Below are positions 1-11,614 of a DNA stretch of 64,000 nt, one piece after another; position 1 is the first letter of the stretch, and each line of letters begins with the position of its first letter. This DNA is from Trichostrongylus colubriformis (taxonomy: Eukaryota; Nematoda; Chromadorea; Rhabditida; Trichostrongylidae). Under the pieces are notes generated by a model. That model worked only from the letters and a program-made list of their open reading frames with translations, was not told the DNA's origin and ran no database searches. The stretch covers positions 54,544,591 to 54,608,590 of the forward strand of contig OZ022258.1 in assembly GCA_963978905.1 (NCBI GenBank), read 5' to 3'. The position numbers and the translations under genes are program-made.

Positions 1-660
1 AAAACTCCCGGTTGAGCACTCGAAAACTCATGTTCTTTTATTTGCTCGGATCGTCCTTTATGATTACGGTAACCCTGGACCAATTGACTCAGGGGCTTAC
101 GAGCGGTAAAAGCGAATCTAACGGGTGTAAGATATAGGCAAGCCAATTTGCAGAACAATGCCCTTAGTCACTCAAGCGATCCCAGAACCCATTTAAGGAC
201 TTCGGAAGGATGGAAGACTTGGTCGACGGGGATTTGTATCTATACAGGACCTGGTCACCGCAACATGTGTATAGTGGCAATGCCCTTTGGCCCTGTAGCA
301 CATAAAAATCCTCCAATAGTCCTTCCGCTTGGTATCTCCACATTTTGGCCAGTGTCTTCATTAGGCACAAGCAGAGATGACGGTCTATGAACATCATCTC
401 TAGGCTATTCTGAGACATGCTCGTATATTGTCAAGAAGAGATGTCTTTCATTCAATTTACTCCTATTCAACAAATTGCAAATTCAGCAGAGGTAAAATGC
501 AATGAGATTGAAGTTCCAGCGTTGAGACCAGATTGCTTCTATCAAGTGTGCTATTATTAACATAATGTTCACATTTATGTATTATTTTATTTTCATATTC
601 CAAAATGCAATCAGTATGCCATTCGTTATCCTTAGATGGTGTAGCGTCAGTGGCGTACAT
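1..660. other. No recognisable gene
   Basis: Short overlapping ORFs on both strands (60-86 codons) show no family motifs, no splice context and no repeat link that I can identify. Confidence 0.5.
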
Positions 661-671
661 CCTAACTCGCA

Positions 672-836
672 TGTCAGGGGACTGATCTCGGCACTGGGAG
701 AATAAAAGCACCGACTTGTACATCGGCTAGACCCCGCAAGCCATTGTAGTATATAAGGCCAAATCACGTACATCTGTCGCCATGATCCTTAATGGAAGTG
801 TAATGCACGACGCATCCTAACAAGGACTTGATTACA
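672..836 (+). repeat. R1 dispersed repeat, copy 1
   Basis: It carries the R1 blocks in order: AATAAAAGCACCGACTTGTA, CATCGGCTAGACCCCGCAAG, a CCATTGTA block, and AATGCACGACGCATCCTAAC near the end. The same order recurs at 37.1, 38.6 and 46.1 kb. R1 has no coding capacity; its class is unknown. Confidence 0.65.
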
Positions 837-1214
837 CTGTAAATTTTTTTCATATTGCTTTATTTTGGAATTTGCTGTAGACTTTTGTACTGGTTTACCT
901 GTGTGAATTCCGTCAGTTTCACTTCAGCACGAGGTGAGAAAACTCCATCCAGCATGAGTCACGACCTTTGGTCGAAGTCGATGATTTTTGAATGCATATA
1001 TCTCATGCAGATATAAGAACTATCTATACTATCCTATGTGTATTCTTTATTCTCTTTTGTTGCACAACATTCTCTTTGCAGATCGGAAAAGTGCTTTTCT
1101 TCTTAAAAACCCATTTTTTGGTAGTTTGAAAAGCTCCATTGCTTAAAATTTTTGAAGCTTGAGATAGAGTATTTGGAAAGCAAACACTGCTCTTTCGGCA
1201 TGTGCCCTACTTCG

Positions 1215-1500
1215 TTTGCCAGCGAGGTCTAAAAAAGGCGAAATTCTACCTTCCATGTCGAATCATATGAGGAAGTAATGCATCATCGGTCGATATATGT
1301 CTATACCAAATGCTTTTCCGTCAAATGAAAGTGTTTGATAAAATCTCGATTGTAGGCGAAGAGAGCAGGTGGCTGAAAGTGCAGATTTTAGGCTGATGAA
1401 CATTCCATTCCTAAGCTGAGGAAGGATAACAACCGAACCTCTTATAGCACAACCTAGTATAAACACAAGTATTAGAAAATACATCCAGCTTGTAGGGGAA
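1215..1500. repeat. Dispersed repeat R2, copy 1
   Basis: CATGTCGAATCATATGAGGA, then GATAAAATCTCGATTGTAGG and a following AGAGAGCAGGTGGCTGAA block match 29,620-29,850 in the same order. No coding content is apparent. Confidence 0.5.
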
Positions 1501-1509
1501 AGTAGCGCA

Positions 1510-4500
1510 CTGGAAATTGACGTCACTGCCACATGCATGGTCAGAAATTGTATCCCTAGTCAATATTTTTACTAAGGCTATTTCGAGGTCTACCACCGTT
1601 TCGCGAAGCTTTTCGCGTCGTAATGCTCTTCCTAAAGTGGACTGCAATATGTCAGTATTACCCCTACTTGTACGCTCAAATTAGTGTCGAATGAGAGAAG
1701 GGCATGAAACAGCAACACAGAGTGAGATATGGGAGGGATGCTTATGTTCCTATTATAGATAGCAGATCGAACAAAAACCCAGAAGAAAATCCATATATCT
1801 GCTTTTCTCATAACCATTCCTAAAATGACCCCTACCAATAAATTTTCAGCAGAAGCTTGACCCAGAAAAATAGGTTTCACGCTGAACATCTAAATGTTAT
1901 CTTAGCTATGAGAGCTGTTATATAACACATTATTTACGATTACTTACCACTCACATAGGCTTCCTTGCAAATAAATGAATAAGTCAAATATTAATGTGAC
2001 CACTATTCTGGATGCTAACTAAGTGCGTGACTTTGCGCGTGACGGTGAATAAAAGCACCAGAACTACAATTCTTCACTTTCCAGTTCCTCATTAATACCG
2101 GAACACACAGCCCTATTGCCTTCCGCTAAGCATGAGAAAACCGTTCAAGCATGAGAAAATCGGATTTTCGAGAATTCAAAAAAAAACACGGTTCGGGATA
2201 CATTCTTAAAACTCTCGGTAGATGAAATATTGAAAATAGGCAAGTCTATTCACTTAGTTCTATTTGTACTTCATTATTCACCAGTAACTTTTTTGTGAGG
2301 ACCCTATGCTCTACTAAGCTTATATGATTCGATATAGCACGCTATTTGTGGTGCTGCAAACCGTCTTCTTGGGCGCACCCATAACAAATTTTCCGCTGAA
2401 TTTCTTCATTGTGAGCACTTTGTCATTGGATCACAGCCGTCATTGAATCACTAACAAGGGAGAACAAAGAAGTTTTTAGAAATTCTAGATCATCTTCAGC
2501 TCTTGTCAACGAAGTTCGCTCCATATATGCTTGGAAAATTTGATTTAAAAACATTAAATGAAATTGGATTATGTCAGGGACGAGACTAAGTTGTGATGCT
2601 GGAAGAGGAGGTCTTTTATAAACCACTTAAGTGTTTATTTATTTTGTCATGGGCAAAAGTGCCCTGTTAGGTGTGATTCCCGGCTTCCTTCACGTGTTTT
2701 TGATGCTCCATCCTCTTGCTTCTCACCCACTTCCTCGATTCCTTTTCCGGATAAGGTTGTCATCTTATGAAATTCTCAAAAAGCGGGGCCGTATCAAAGT
2801 GGTCAATCTCTTCGACGTAGTGCTTGACGCTGTCTGAAGGTCCTTGTCGCACTTGAAAGGATAATTTAGTCTAGAATACTTTTTTACTTGTGCGGCTCCA
2901 TTTAGCGGGTTAGATAAATTGTAAGTGATTTTGGTTCGAGAGGATAAAAGCCGTGGTTTGCAAATCGTTCGTATTCCAAAACTCATTTCGAATTTGAATA
3001 CACCTTCGAAGCCCCCCTCCCTCTAATCCCTTCACACAGTATGAAGTGGGCCACCCAGATGGGCTCGATTAATGCTGGCCACTTTATCCGTCGTTCCTTT
3101 TTGTACGCGTCATGCTCCTGAAGAGAACAGAGACAAGAAGTATACAATGAATAAACATATGTAAATATGTACATGTAATGATTATGTTTAACATAATTAT
3201 ATGAGCCTCGATTCAATTATGTAGATTTTAAATTGCCAACTACTAGAACGCTTTTGTCACAGTTTCAATCATTTTTCTGTCATTCGGTGACATTCCTGTG
3301 ACGTCAATTAGGTCAAGTCACTACTTTGTCACTTCGTGCCTGCGAAATACGATTTCCGGCTGTTACTTGATAATACGAAAGTGAAGAAAAATGGAAAGAA
3401 AAAGCCAAAAACTCGATAAATAGACCCTCATGCCGCCGTTGATTCCGGAGGGAGGCGGGTTCCGTTGGCGAGATGACAGGGCTTTTAAAAAAGTGGCAGC
3501 TGTTGATGAGAGCGGCTCTTATGAAGCCTACTAGCGCTTCCTTTGATCTGAATTTTGCCTTATGTGGTCATCCTTGATCAGTTGTTTTCATTGGATGACT
3601 CATTTTAGCAGTTCTCGTTACATCACCTCCACCACTGTTTCTAAGGTCGGTCGACTCATGAATTACGACATCAGCAACGTTTAAGGGTGTTCGCTACTTA
3701 ATTATGAGAACGACGCTTATTTGAAAACTAAAGAAGTGAATATAAGTTTTATTTCATATGAACCAAAGGCTAGACTCATTTTCTCGTAATTCGCTTCGTT
3801 TTTCTTTAATGAACTGTGGAGATCTCGTTTCCGTGACCCATTCTTCCATTTCCGTGCGTCCTTCCTCTATAGAGCATTGATGAAGCGCTTCATCATGATG
3901 ACATTTTCTCCTCTCTGCTAAAAGAGTCAAGGCCGATATTGCCGTTTTCACCTAGTTAATTTCTGTGGATTTTGCAGTTTTTCCGTTATATTCGAAGATT
4001 ATGATGGAATACCGTACAAGGTCATTTTTCTAAATTCTAAAAAACCCTTCGTAAAGATTATAATGAGAAATCTTGCAGCTTGACCCCCTCCATCCTAAAT
4101 TTTTCCTCTCGCAAATCCTTCTTCAATGAATCAGTGCGTGGACGAAAGGGCTGAAGACAGGCTGCTATCTGAGAAAAACTGCTTTGCTAATGTCCTATTC
4201 TGACTGGCCTTTTTTTACATCTCTTCTCCGCTCTCCTGCTTCCCATACTCTTACCCTGAGCGAAGAAAAAACGACCATCCTAGAACGACAAAAGCAGATC
4301 AGCACAACGACTTCCAAAATGTGTCACGGCACTCTGAATGGGTTACCGCGTTGTCAAACAGGGTACTGCACGCGACACATGCCTAGCTGCTTTCACTGTG
4401 AAATGATGGCAAGCGACGTGGGGTAATGGCTGCGATCTGACTCGGCTCGAGTGTCTTGGTCCACAGGCCTACTCCGTTCCATACGCCCTATGCCCCACTA

Positions 4501-5280
4501 CCTCTCTTTGCCTGACTAGACCATATGACCGCACTGCCAGGACCTTGACATATGAATGCTCACGGTACTGTCACAGTAATCTATATCAGTGGTTCACATA
4601 GAATAATATAATCCATAACCACTACTCTGTGAAGCAAATGATAAACAGAAGTAGGTCAGTGGATAGAGGAGGGGTATCGCTCTTGTTTATTTTCCACGAT
4701 CGCACTCCTTACATGTCAATCAAGTTTTTTTGCAATTCTTACTTTATTTATAAATACATATACGCTTTGTGAAGTGCCATCCCTAAGTGGAACTAGCTCG
4801 ATACCGTTCCTTCTGCTAGGATGTAAAGGATAAAGCTTGCATCGACTGATTATTGCGAGCCATTTTATAGCCTCATATATTTATCAAGCATCTGCAGAGG
4901 GTGAGCGCAAGCTGCACCCTCTACCCGTGAGATTCTCTCTGAAAGGTCAGTTTTTTTATTGTATGGCTTTACTCCCGATCCCGATAAATTCGCTTCCATC
5001 ATGTTCTACCGAAACCATTTATTTTCCCGTTGGCCAGCGTTTCCCGTTTTTACGGCTTATCCCCCGGGTGTCGTTCATGCGTTTTCGGTCGAAATTAACT
5101 AGCAGCTCTTAGCTGAATTGGCCAATCCCATCTATGCCACCACCGTCCCCACTGTCAACTTAATTATCAAGTTCCCGTCTTTGAGGAGCAGTTAGTCTTC
5201 CTCTAAGAACAATGCACTTTTGACATGTCACCTCCGATCCTCTTATAAGAACAATTCTTCGAGTCTGATAAAGCTTCAAG
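1510..5280. other. Non-coding, no clear features
   Basis: This 3.8 kb stretch holds only chance-size ORFs (up to 91 codons). A small CRE-like palindrome TGACGTCA at 3,299 is likely coincidental. Nothing supports a gene. Confidence 0.5.
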
Positions 5281-5284
5281 AAGA

Positions 5285-5400
5285 ATAAAATGAAGGTTAC
5301 GGCGTTTGTCGATCCGTGTGGGAGACTCCACGCACTTCACTTCCATTCAGATGAGTGATGGTAGGTGAATGCGATTTGGCTGACTCACATAGACCATCCG
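5285..5400 (-). repeat. R1 dispersed repeat, inverted partial copy
   Basis: The reverse complement reads CAAATCGCATTCACCTACCA, TCTGAATGGAAGTGAAGTGC and GTGGAGTCTCCCACACGGAT, matching the distal half of R1 (compare 37,217-37,262 plus 37,814-37,850). Confidence 0.55.
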
Positions 5401-5955
5401 ATGAAGAAGTGGTGTTTTAATCTTCCCAGATCATGTCCAGAGCCTGTTACCAACTCAACTACCCCGGAGGGTGTATGGCTTGGTTGGACTAGAAGGGTAT
5501 CTATGCGGAATTTGATCTCCGTACTGAGTGGAAGTGCGCGCCACATGTCACTAGGCCAGCTTCGCTCTAATATTATAAGTAAGGCACTTTACGGGGTAAC
5601 AAATTAATTGCATTTCCTCAAGCAATTCGTTGGATTGGCACTTGGAATGAGCTCAGGTACTCAGATTAATCGGAAAATTCTACAGAAATTTCAAATGTTA
5701 ATGCCACATTTGTGCAGGGCAACGCACTATTCTTTTTGTCGTGGCTTCGGCTTTCTGAACTTTCCACTTTTGTGAACTGCTTTATTTGTTTTGACATCTA
5801 CATGAGAGTAAGTTCAGCTGATTTTACGGGTAAACGTATAGGTCGAATCGCATTCGAATCCACATATTTGAAATTAGAATGCATGGCGTATACTAGCCCA
5901 AAATATGGATCAAGGCAGAACATTTTACATCCATTGTAATGTTGGTTGTCATACA

Positions 5956-6479
5956 TACAGTAGCGCTCGAGAGTATTCGGGCAAGCAATTTTTGTCATAA
6001 CATTTTTTCTACTTGACCAAATTTGACAAAATTTCGATATGTGGTGCCTGATTCTATTGTCAACACTTCCTTCTACATGAGTGCCGCTTAACTCTTTTCA
6101 TGATTTTTCACAAGAATTTACTACAAGACCACCAGAAAAAGAAAAAGGCTCGGTCAAGGGGAACGGCTTTCTTTACAAAAACAAAACGAGCAAGCCTCAG
6201 AGAACATTAATATATTCTAGAAAGACCACGACTTTCGATGGCAGCGGCACAGCGGGACGGCATAGCGATGGCACTCCAAAAACAAAAAAATTGCATTTAA
6301 CGACGTAAACTTACACCATTGAGCGCCAAAATAGTACATTTAGTATGCAGTGCCTCCAAGTGCAACATACCATAATTTCCCTTAGATCGGTTCAGTCGCA
6401 AAAAAAAAGTTACAAGTGAAAAGCCCAAGTGAAAAACCATTTGGCCGAAGACTTTTGAGCGCTACTGTATATGGATGCC
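5956..6479. mobile_element. Nonautonomous Tc1-like TIR element
   Basis: The left end TACAGTAGCGCTCGAGAGTA and the right end, whose reverse complement is TACAGTAGCGCTCAAAAGTC, are inverted over about 40 bases with mismatches (both go on to a TTCGG core). CAGT termini at TA sites are typical of the Tc1 superfamily. The 440 bp interior has no recognisable transposase. Confidence 0.75.
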
Positions 6480-6617
6480 TTCGCCTTATACCGTGACTGA
6501 ACTGATTGCCTCCAGTAGGACCCCACAGTATGCAGTGAGGCAGCGGAATCCACTATTTTCCATGTAAATTCCAGATATGAAAGTAACGAAGTGTTTTTTT
6601 TATGATACACTTGTTCG

Positions 6618-6754
6618 CTCTCTGTGTTTAACCTTTTTATAGGGATTTTGGGGGCGTATTTATGGCGATACATAGTCATAACATCTTCCAGTTGTTTTGC
6701 AGCATATTCGATTTCACGTGCGTCAGTGGATGAGTGCAACATCTCCAATATCAT
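6618..6754 (-). pseudogene. Exon-like coding fragment, unknown product
   Basis: On the minus strand the frame reads STDAREIEYAAKQLEDVMTM and then YRHKYAPKIPIK before a possible donor (AAG/GTTAAA near 6,627). The residue composition looks like real amphipathic helix, unlike the surroundings. I cannot name the family, and no neighbouring exon is visible. It may be a relic. Confidence 0.2.
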
Positions 6755-7524
6755 CCATGGTCTAACAATATCATCATTTATTTTAGGGGGTTATCTAACA
6801 AGCAAATAATTACTTTCTCAGGAGGTTGCTGTCCAGCGGGTGTGGCCTTCATGACGTGGAGTGGTGCCTCTTTATTCATGAATTCGGCTTGTCCATGGCA
6901 TCGTGAGAACTGCCTTTGAGAATATTCTGCAGCCTTCCAGAGCTGTCTTTCTTCTCTTTCACTCCAGTGGTGTTCGTGAGATCTACTGCATTTGCAAGTG
7001 GTCGCAATGCTTCTAAAGTCTTTTCCAAAAGTTAGAGGTGTTTATATTACTTTTTGAAAGTAAACAAAAGATCACATTTGTACAATCAGAGCCAGTATAG
7101 ACAGTGCTGAAGAAAACATAGTACCACAGCCGTCAATCCTAGCATTTTCGCTGGCAAAACAGCAGTGTACCAGGTCCTGCCGAAAAGTTCCAACATCGTA
7201 TCTATGTATCCCATCTCAAATAGAAGAGTTTCCCGTGGCTAGGGCGCGTTGCCTCGAGTGTGCATACCGTTCTTTTTTGACTTGTCGTGCAGAATGATTG
7301 GCGAAATGAATTTTCCTTTAGTGAATTTTCTCGTGAGACCATGCAGAGCCGATTGGTCCATTGGTTTCTCTATCAAAGTAGTGATGACAAATCAAGGGAC
7401 GCCGAAAAGAAGCACCTTAGAGACAGTTGAATAGTTCTCAATTAAACCCATAATGTAAGAATTCCCTTAACCAGTCTTACATGCTTGCTGGAAGTTACTA
7501 CTTACATGCTGGAAGTTAAAGACA

Positions 7525-8060
7525 ACATTAGGGAGTGTGGTTATTGAGAAATGCTTGAAAGAAGTTACTTACATGGACACTATGAGACTCTGAAGGCTAT
7601 CTGTGGCGAAGTCCCGGTGAAAAAGTGTGCCTCCGAGCTGTAGAAATGGCGCAACGGATAAGATTTGACGCCTTTGGATGATCGACTCCGCCTCCAAGCG
7701 ACATGATTCCTGGTTGGCTACGACGGGATCGGTCAAGGGTTTGCGGGGAAATCGAGGGTATTGCAGCGCGCTTTTACAGTTTTAGCCTGAAGCTCACTCC
7801 AGGAAGAAGATGCTGTGGTATCTCCAAACATTCCCTTGTGTTTACTTGGCAGCATGCCAATGGAAATTTCATTCGGAGTATCCGCCTCTTGACGGAAAGG
7901 TCGTCTGCGTTTAGGACCAGCGAGAGAAGGGGTCCTCTTTCTCGGGTTTTTGGCCATTTCCATCCGTTTTTTCCACTGTTCTGTTACTAGGCATGTCGAC
8001 TTTTAGATTCACTACTTCTTTTACTTTTCGCCCGAATTTCCCCTAATGCTGCCTTTAAGG
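7525..8060 (+). repeat. Dispersed repeat R3, copy 1
   Basis: The 7.7-8.06 kb part is strikingly similar to 11.2-11.61 kb: CGCCTCTTGACGGAAAGGTC, TCTCGGGTTTTTGGCCATTT, CCATCCGTTTTTTCCACTGT, TTCACTACTTCTTTTACTTT. Similarity fades to the left. The ORFs inside (60-95 codons, both strands) are not conserved in frame between copies. Confidence 0.7.
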
Positions 8061-8157
8061 GAGGAGGTGGTGCTATGACCGATGGTGCACACTTCCAATT
8101 TTGAAGCGCGCAGACCAAACCCCTCAACAAAATTCACCCAGGGTATCCATTCATCTA

Positions 8158-8290
8158 TTCTTCTATCTCTCTGAGGTAGGCGAATTGGTACCAGATTTTT
8201 TCGACTTGTACATCGGAAATTCTGTATGGAACTAAAATGCATGGCGCATCTCGCAGAAGAGTGCTACCAAGGCCAACGACTTTATTCCTT
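8158..8290 (+). repeat. R1 dispersed repeat, partial copy
   Basis: GAGGTAGGCGAATTGGTACC, GACTTGTACATCGG, ATGGAACTAAAATGCATGGC and GCATCTCGCAGAAGAGTGCT match R1 blocks in order, with an internal deletion relative to the 38.6 kb copy. Confidence 0.6.
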
Positions 8291-8877
8291 TTGGTAAAAT
8301 CTCTATTCCTCACTTGTTGAAGGTCTTCTCCACGAAACTGCGGGACTTCTTTGTTAAGCTTCTGCTTTGTGCTGGGCTGCTACCCTGAGAGCTTGCTTGA
8401 TTGGGCACAAGAAGTGAAGACATGCTTAACCATCCGATAACAGACGAAGTCATCTGAAGTAGCAAAGTACTCAGTACTGGAAAATCAGCTTGGGATGAGC
8501 CGTAATCAGGTTTTCAGTCTTGCGTAAGGGCACTTCAGTATATATTGCGTTCGTAAAAGATTTGGGTGGTGGAGCAGTTTTTTTTTGTAATAACATCCCA
8601 TGAGCTATTTACATAACTTATATACTAGGATCTGAGAGCTTCGTGATGATTTATAGCCCTTTTGAGCAAAGTATCACATGAACTATGTTCTTCGCAAAAT
8701 GTCCTCAGTTATGTCTTATATAGGTTATTGGTCGTACCTTCCGGTTAATTTTGTCTTTTTTCTCTTTTCCTTACTTCTATGTTTCATCGTTTTCTTATAT
8801 GGCGTTCGTTTTTCAATATTTTTCTTGTTCTTGTTGGCAAAAATCTCCGATGGATCCTCGAGTTCATTCGAAAACTA

Positions 8878-9547
8878 TTAGGTTGGCAACTAAGTATTTG
8901 CGGGTTTTTAAATACTGCTTTTTCCCTCAAAACTGCTTTCCACAGAATTTCTTCTGTACATATTTATGTAGTACAAGTCCACACGCATCTATAGGTATTG
9001 TTGTCTTCCATCTTCCGGATAACCCTTTTCGGCAAAATAAAAATATCAAAAGTCACTTCATTTTCAATTCCAATTTTTTTTCTTTGAATGGCGTTAGACA
9101 GGGAAAGCAAAAGGTGATGATCCGATGGAGCAAGATCAGGGCTAAAAGGCAGTAATTTTAATCCAAGCTCGAGAATTTTTTGAAAAAAAAATTAAAATTT
9201 TTTTTACCACTATTGAAAAAATGACTCGCCAAAAAATTCTCTAGCTTGGATGAAAATTGCTGCCTTATAGCCCTGATCTTCTCCATCGGATTATCACCTT
9301 TTCCTTTCCCTGTCTAACGCCATTCAAAGAAAAATCTTTTTATAATTGTTGTATTGAAAATGAGGTTGACCGTTGATATGTTTATTTTGCCGAAAAGGGT
9401 TATCCGGGAGATGGAAGACAACAATACCTATAGATGCGTGTGGACTTGTACTACATGTGTATGTACAGAAGAGATTGCTGGAAAGCAGTTTGGAGGGAAA
9501 AAGCAGTATGTATTTGAAAATCCGCAATTACTTGGTTGCCAACCTAA
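8878..9547. mobile_element. Palindromic double mariner (two 3' ends head to head)
   Basis: The element is bounded by TA target sites and begins TTAGGTTGGCAACTAAGTA; it ends with the inverted equivalent TACTTGGTTGCCAACCTAA. The two halves (about 8,878-9,180 and 9,225-9,547) are inverted copies of one another, with few differences. Each arm encodes the C-terminal catalytic segment of a mariner transposase: on the minus strand around 9,087-9,171 one reads LPFSPDLAPSDHHLL, and on the plus strand around 9,239-9,330 SPSDYHLFLSLSNAIQ. The Asp in APSD is the third catalytic Asp of the DD34D triad. There is no N-terminal DNA-binding domain, so the copy is nonautonomous. Confidence 0.85.
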
Positions 9548-10970
9548 TAACTAAAGAAGCTTCGTTAGAGCCACAACAGAGTCACTTTTTTTCTGATTTA
9601 TATCCTTGTCCACATTTTCGAGTTGTTAAAGTCACATAGTACCCTACTTATGCAATACTACATCTTCTCTTCCGTCAATCGTCAAACTAACAATACCATG
9701 AGGAAGGATCGCTGAAGTCTTTTTCGTTAACTGTTCGTATCATAACATTCCATTGATGTTTTGGGTTTTCTATGAATCCATTGTGTTGGTGTAGCAGACA
9801 CAAATCAATCAGTTTCTTCGCAACATCACTTTACTCCCAGAGATTTCTTAAGAATTTTTCCAGCTTTTCCTTGAGTTCAAAATCCTTGGCAGAAGGCGTA
9901 TTCAGATGGGTTAGGAAGGAAAGATAACGTGTTTGGGTGGTGTTATGCGCTTACGGTTGATTCCTCATCATTCTTATTTTGTTGCATTTTGAAGCCGATG
10001 CTTATCCCTCCCTGCACTTCCAGCCTGAGGGTACGTTTTGAGGTAGTGAGGAGGAGTGCAGCGTAAAATCCCAAGATGCGGTCCTATTGCAGATTCTGTT
10101 AGTATTCTACAGAAATTATCCTTACATTGATATCTAGCCCTGTCCACTACGATCTACCTGGCCAAATTCTCCATGAAGCTGGTAGCTTTCCATTTCCATT
10201 CTTTTCTGTTCTTTTTCCAGGACAGGCACCTTAGCGGCCTTCCTGGTTAAGAACGTATTCAGTAGGACTATAGGTTCAATTGCTACTGTCTAGTATTTAT
10301 CTACAATATTAAATATTCAACAGACCACGAAGAATACTATGTTTGCTGACATATACAGTAAAGGCGCGTGGAGTAAAAGGAACCGATGCGGCGCCGTAGA
10401 CATGTGATTAACGCGGTGAACAGTTGAAGGCAAAAAATTTTAGCGCAAATGCAGCGCATCACTAGCTGCTCCTGCCTTACTTTCGCAATAGATATAGACC
10501 GAAATCTATAATGAATGCTCCTGTAATATTATTTATTTAATATGTATACAACATATGCGTGGCAGGTTCCAGTGATTTTGGGCAGAAGTCAGATGCATGG
10601 CATATTCCACAGAAGTACGCTTCGCATTCCAATTTTGCACTGGTGTCTCCTTTCTATTGTGCCCTTTATGCTTTTTTTTGTAAGTTTCATGAGAATTCCT
10701 AGAATGAACGTGCTGAACGAGTATGTTCTCTTTACTAATGATCTGTAGCTATTCGTATTGCATGAGACATGTTTGATATATGAAACCACTGCGACGAGCA
10801 CCCCTTTTTGCATGAGAATACTGCGCACAGAGTATGACATTAATTAGGATTCAATGAGAAGTGTGCACGGGGTCGTATTCGCTAGAATAAGGCCTATTTT
10901 AGAGCTGAAGGGGTGAGTTGCTTTGCGTCAAATAGAAAACAAATGGAAACTAAAATTGTTAGAGTGCTGA
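9548..10970. other. Non-coding, no clear features
   Basis: AT-rich sequence between the double mariner and the R3/SINE block. ORFs under 90 codons overlap on both strands without motifs. Confidence 0.5.
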
Positions 10971-10974
10971 GCTA

Positions 10975-11065
10975 TGGGCAAAAGCTTCGGTTTCGTACGG
11001 GCCTCGAACTCGCAATCCATGCTTTTCGGATATATGTGCTGATCCATTACACTACCGAGACTCCT
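10975..11065 (-). repeat. tRNA-derived SINE head
   Basis: On the minus strand CGGTAGTGTAATGGATCAGC (A-box-like) is followed by GCGAGTTCGAGGCCCG (B-box-like), with anticodon-arm-like spacing of about 30 bases. The stretch GCAAAAGCTTCGGTTTCG is shared with 18.17 kb, so this is a repeat family, not a single tRNA gene. Confidence 0.6.
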
Positions 11066-11069
11066 TTCA

Positions 11070-11610
11070 AGACAGTGTTAGGGATAATGTGGGTGATAAG
11101 AAATCCCAAAAGGGGTCATTTTAGTGACAAACTACTGGTCGAAAGGCCTATGCATGGTGAAATCCCCCGCGGAAGGCGCCCCTTGAGCTGTGGCGGAGGC
11201 GGCCTTGTCAGGGCAAGCCGCCTTGGTTTAGGGCAGCCCGCCTCCAGGCGATGTGATTAGTGGTTGGTCAGGGAGGTTGGTCAAGGAGATCGGCAGAATT
11301 GAAGGTATCGCAGCGCGCTTTCTCACTTTTAGCTTGAAGCTCACCACATGAAAATAGATGCTGTCGTATTTCCGAACATCCCTTCATGTTTACGTCTCGG
11401 TAATGCCAATGGAAAACCTATGCGGACTACCCGCCTCTTGACGGAAAGGTCGTCCGCGCCTAGAACCAACGGTGGCAAGGGGTCCTATTTCTCGGGTTTT
11501 TGGCCATTTCCATCCGTTTTTTCTCCACTGTCCTGTTACTAGGCATCTCGGCTTTCATATTCACTACTTCTTTTACTTTTCGTCCGAATTTCCCTTAAAG
11601 CTGCCTTTCA
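11070..11610 (+). repeat. Dispersed repeat R3, copy 2
   Basis: This is a direct-orientation copy of the 7.5-8.06 kb repeat, 3.5 kb away, preceded here by a tRNA-like segment (10,975-11,065). Substitutions and short indels separate the two. A segmental duplication of this small region or two insertions of one element are equally possible. Confidence 0.7.
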
Positions 11611-11614
11611 CCTT

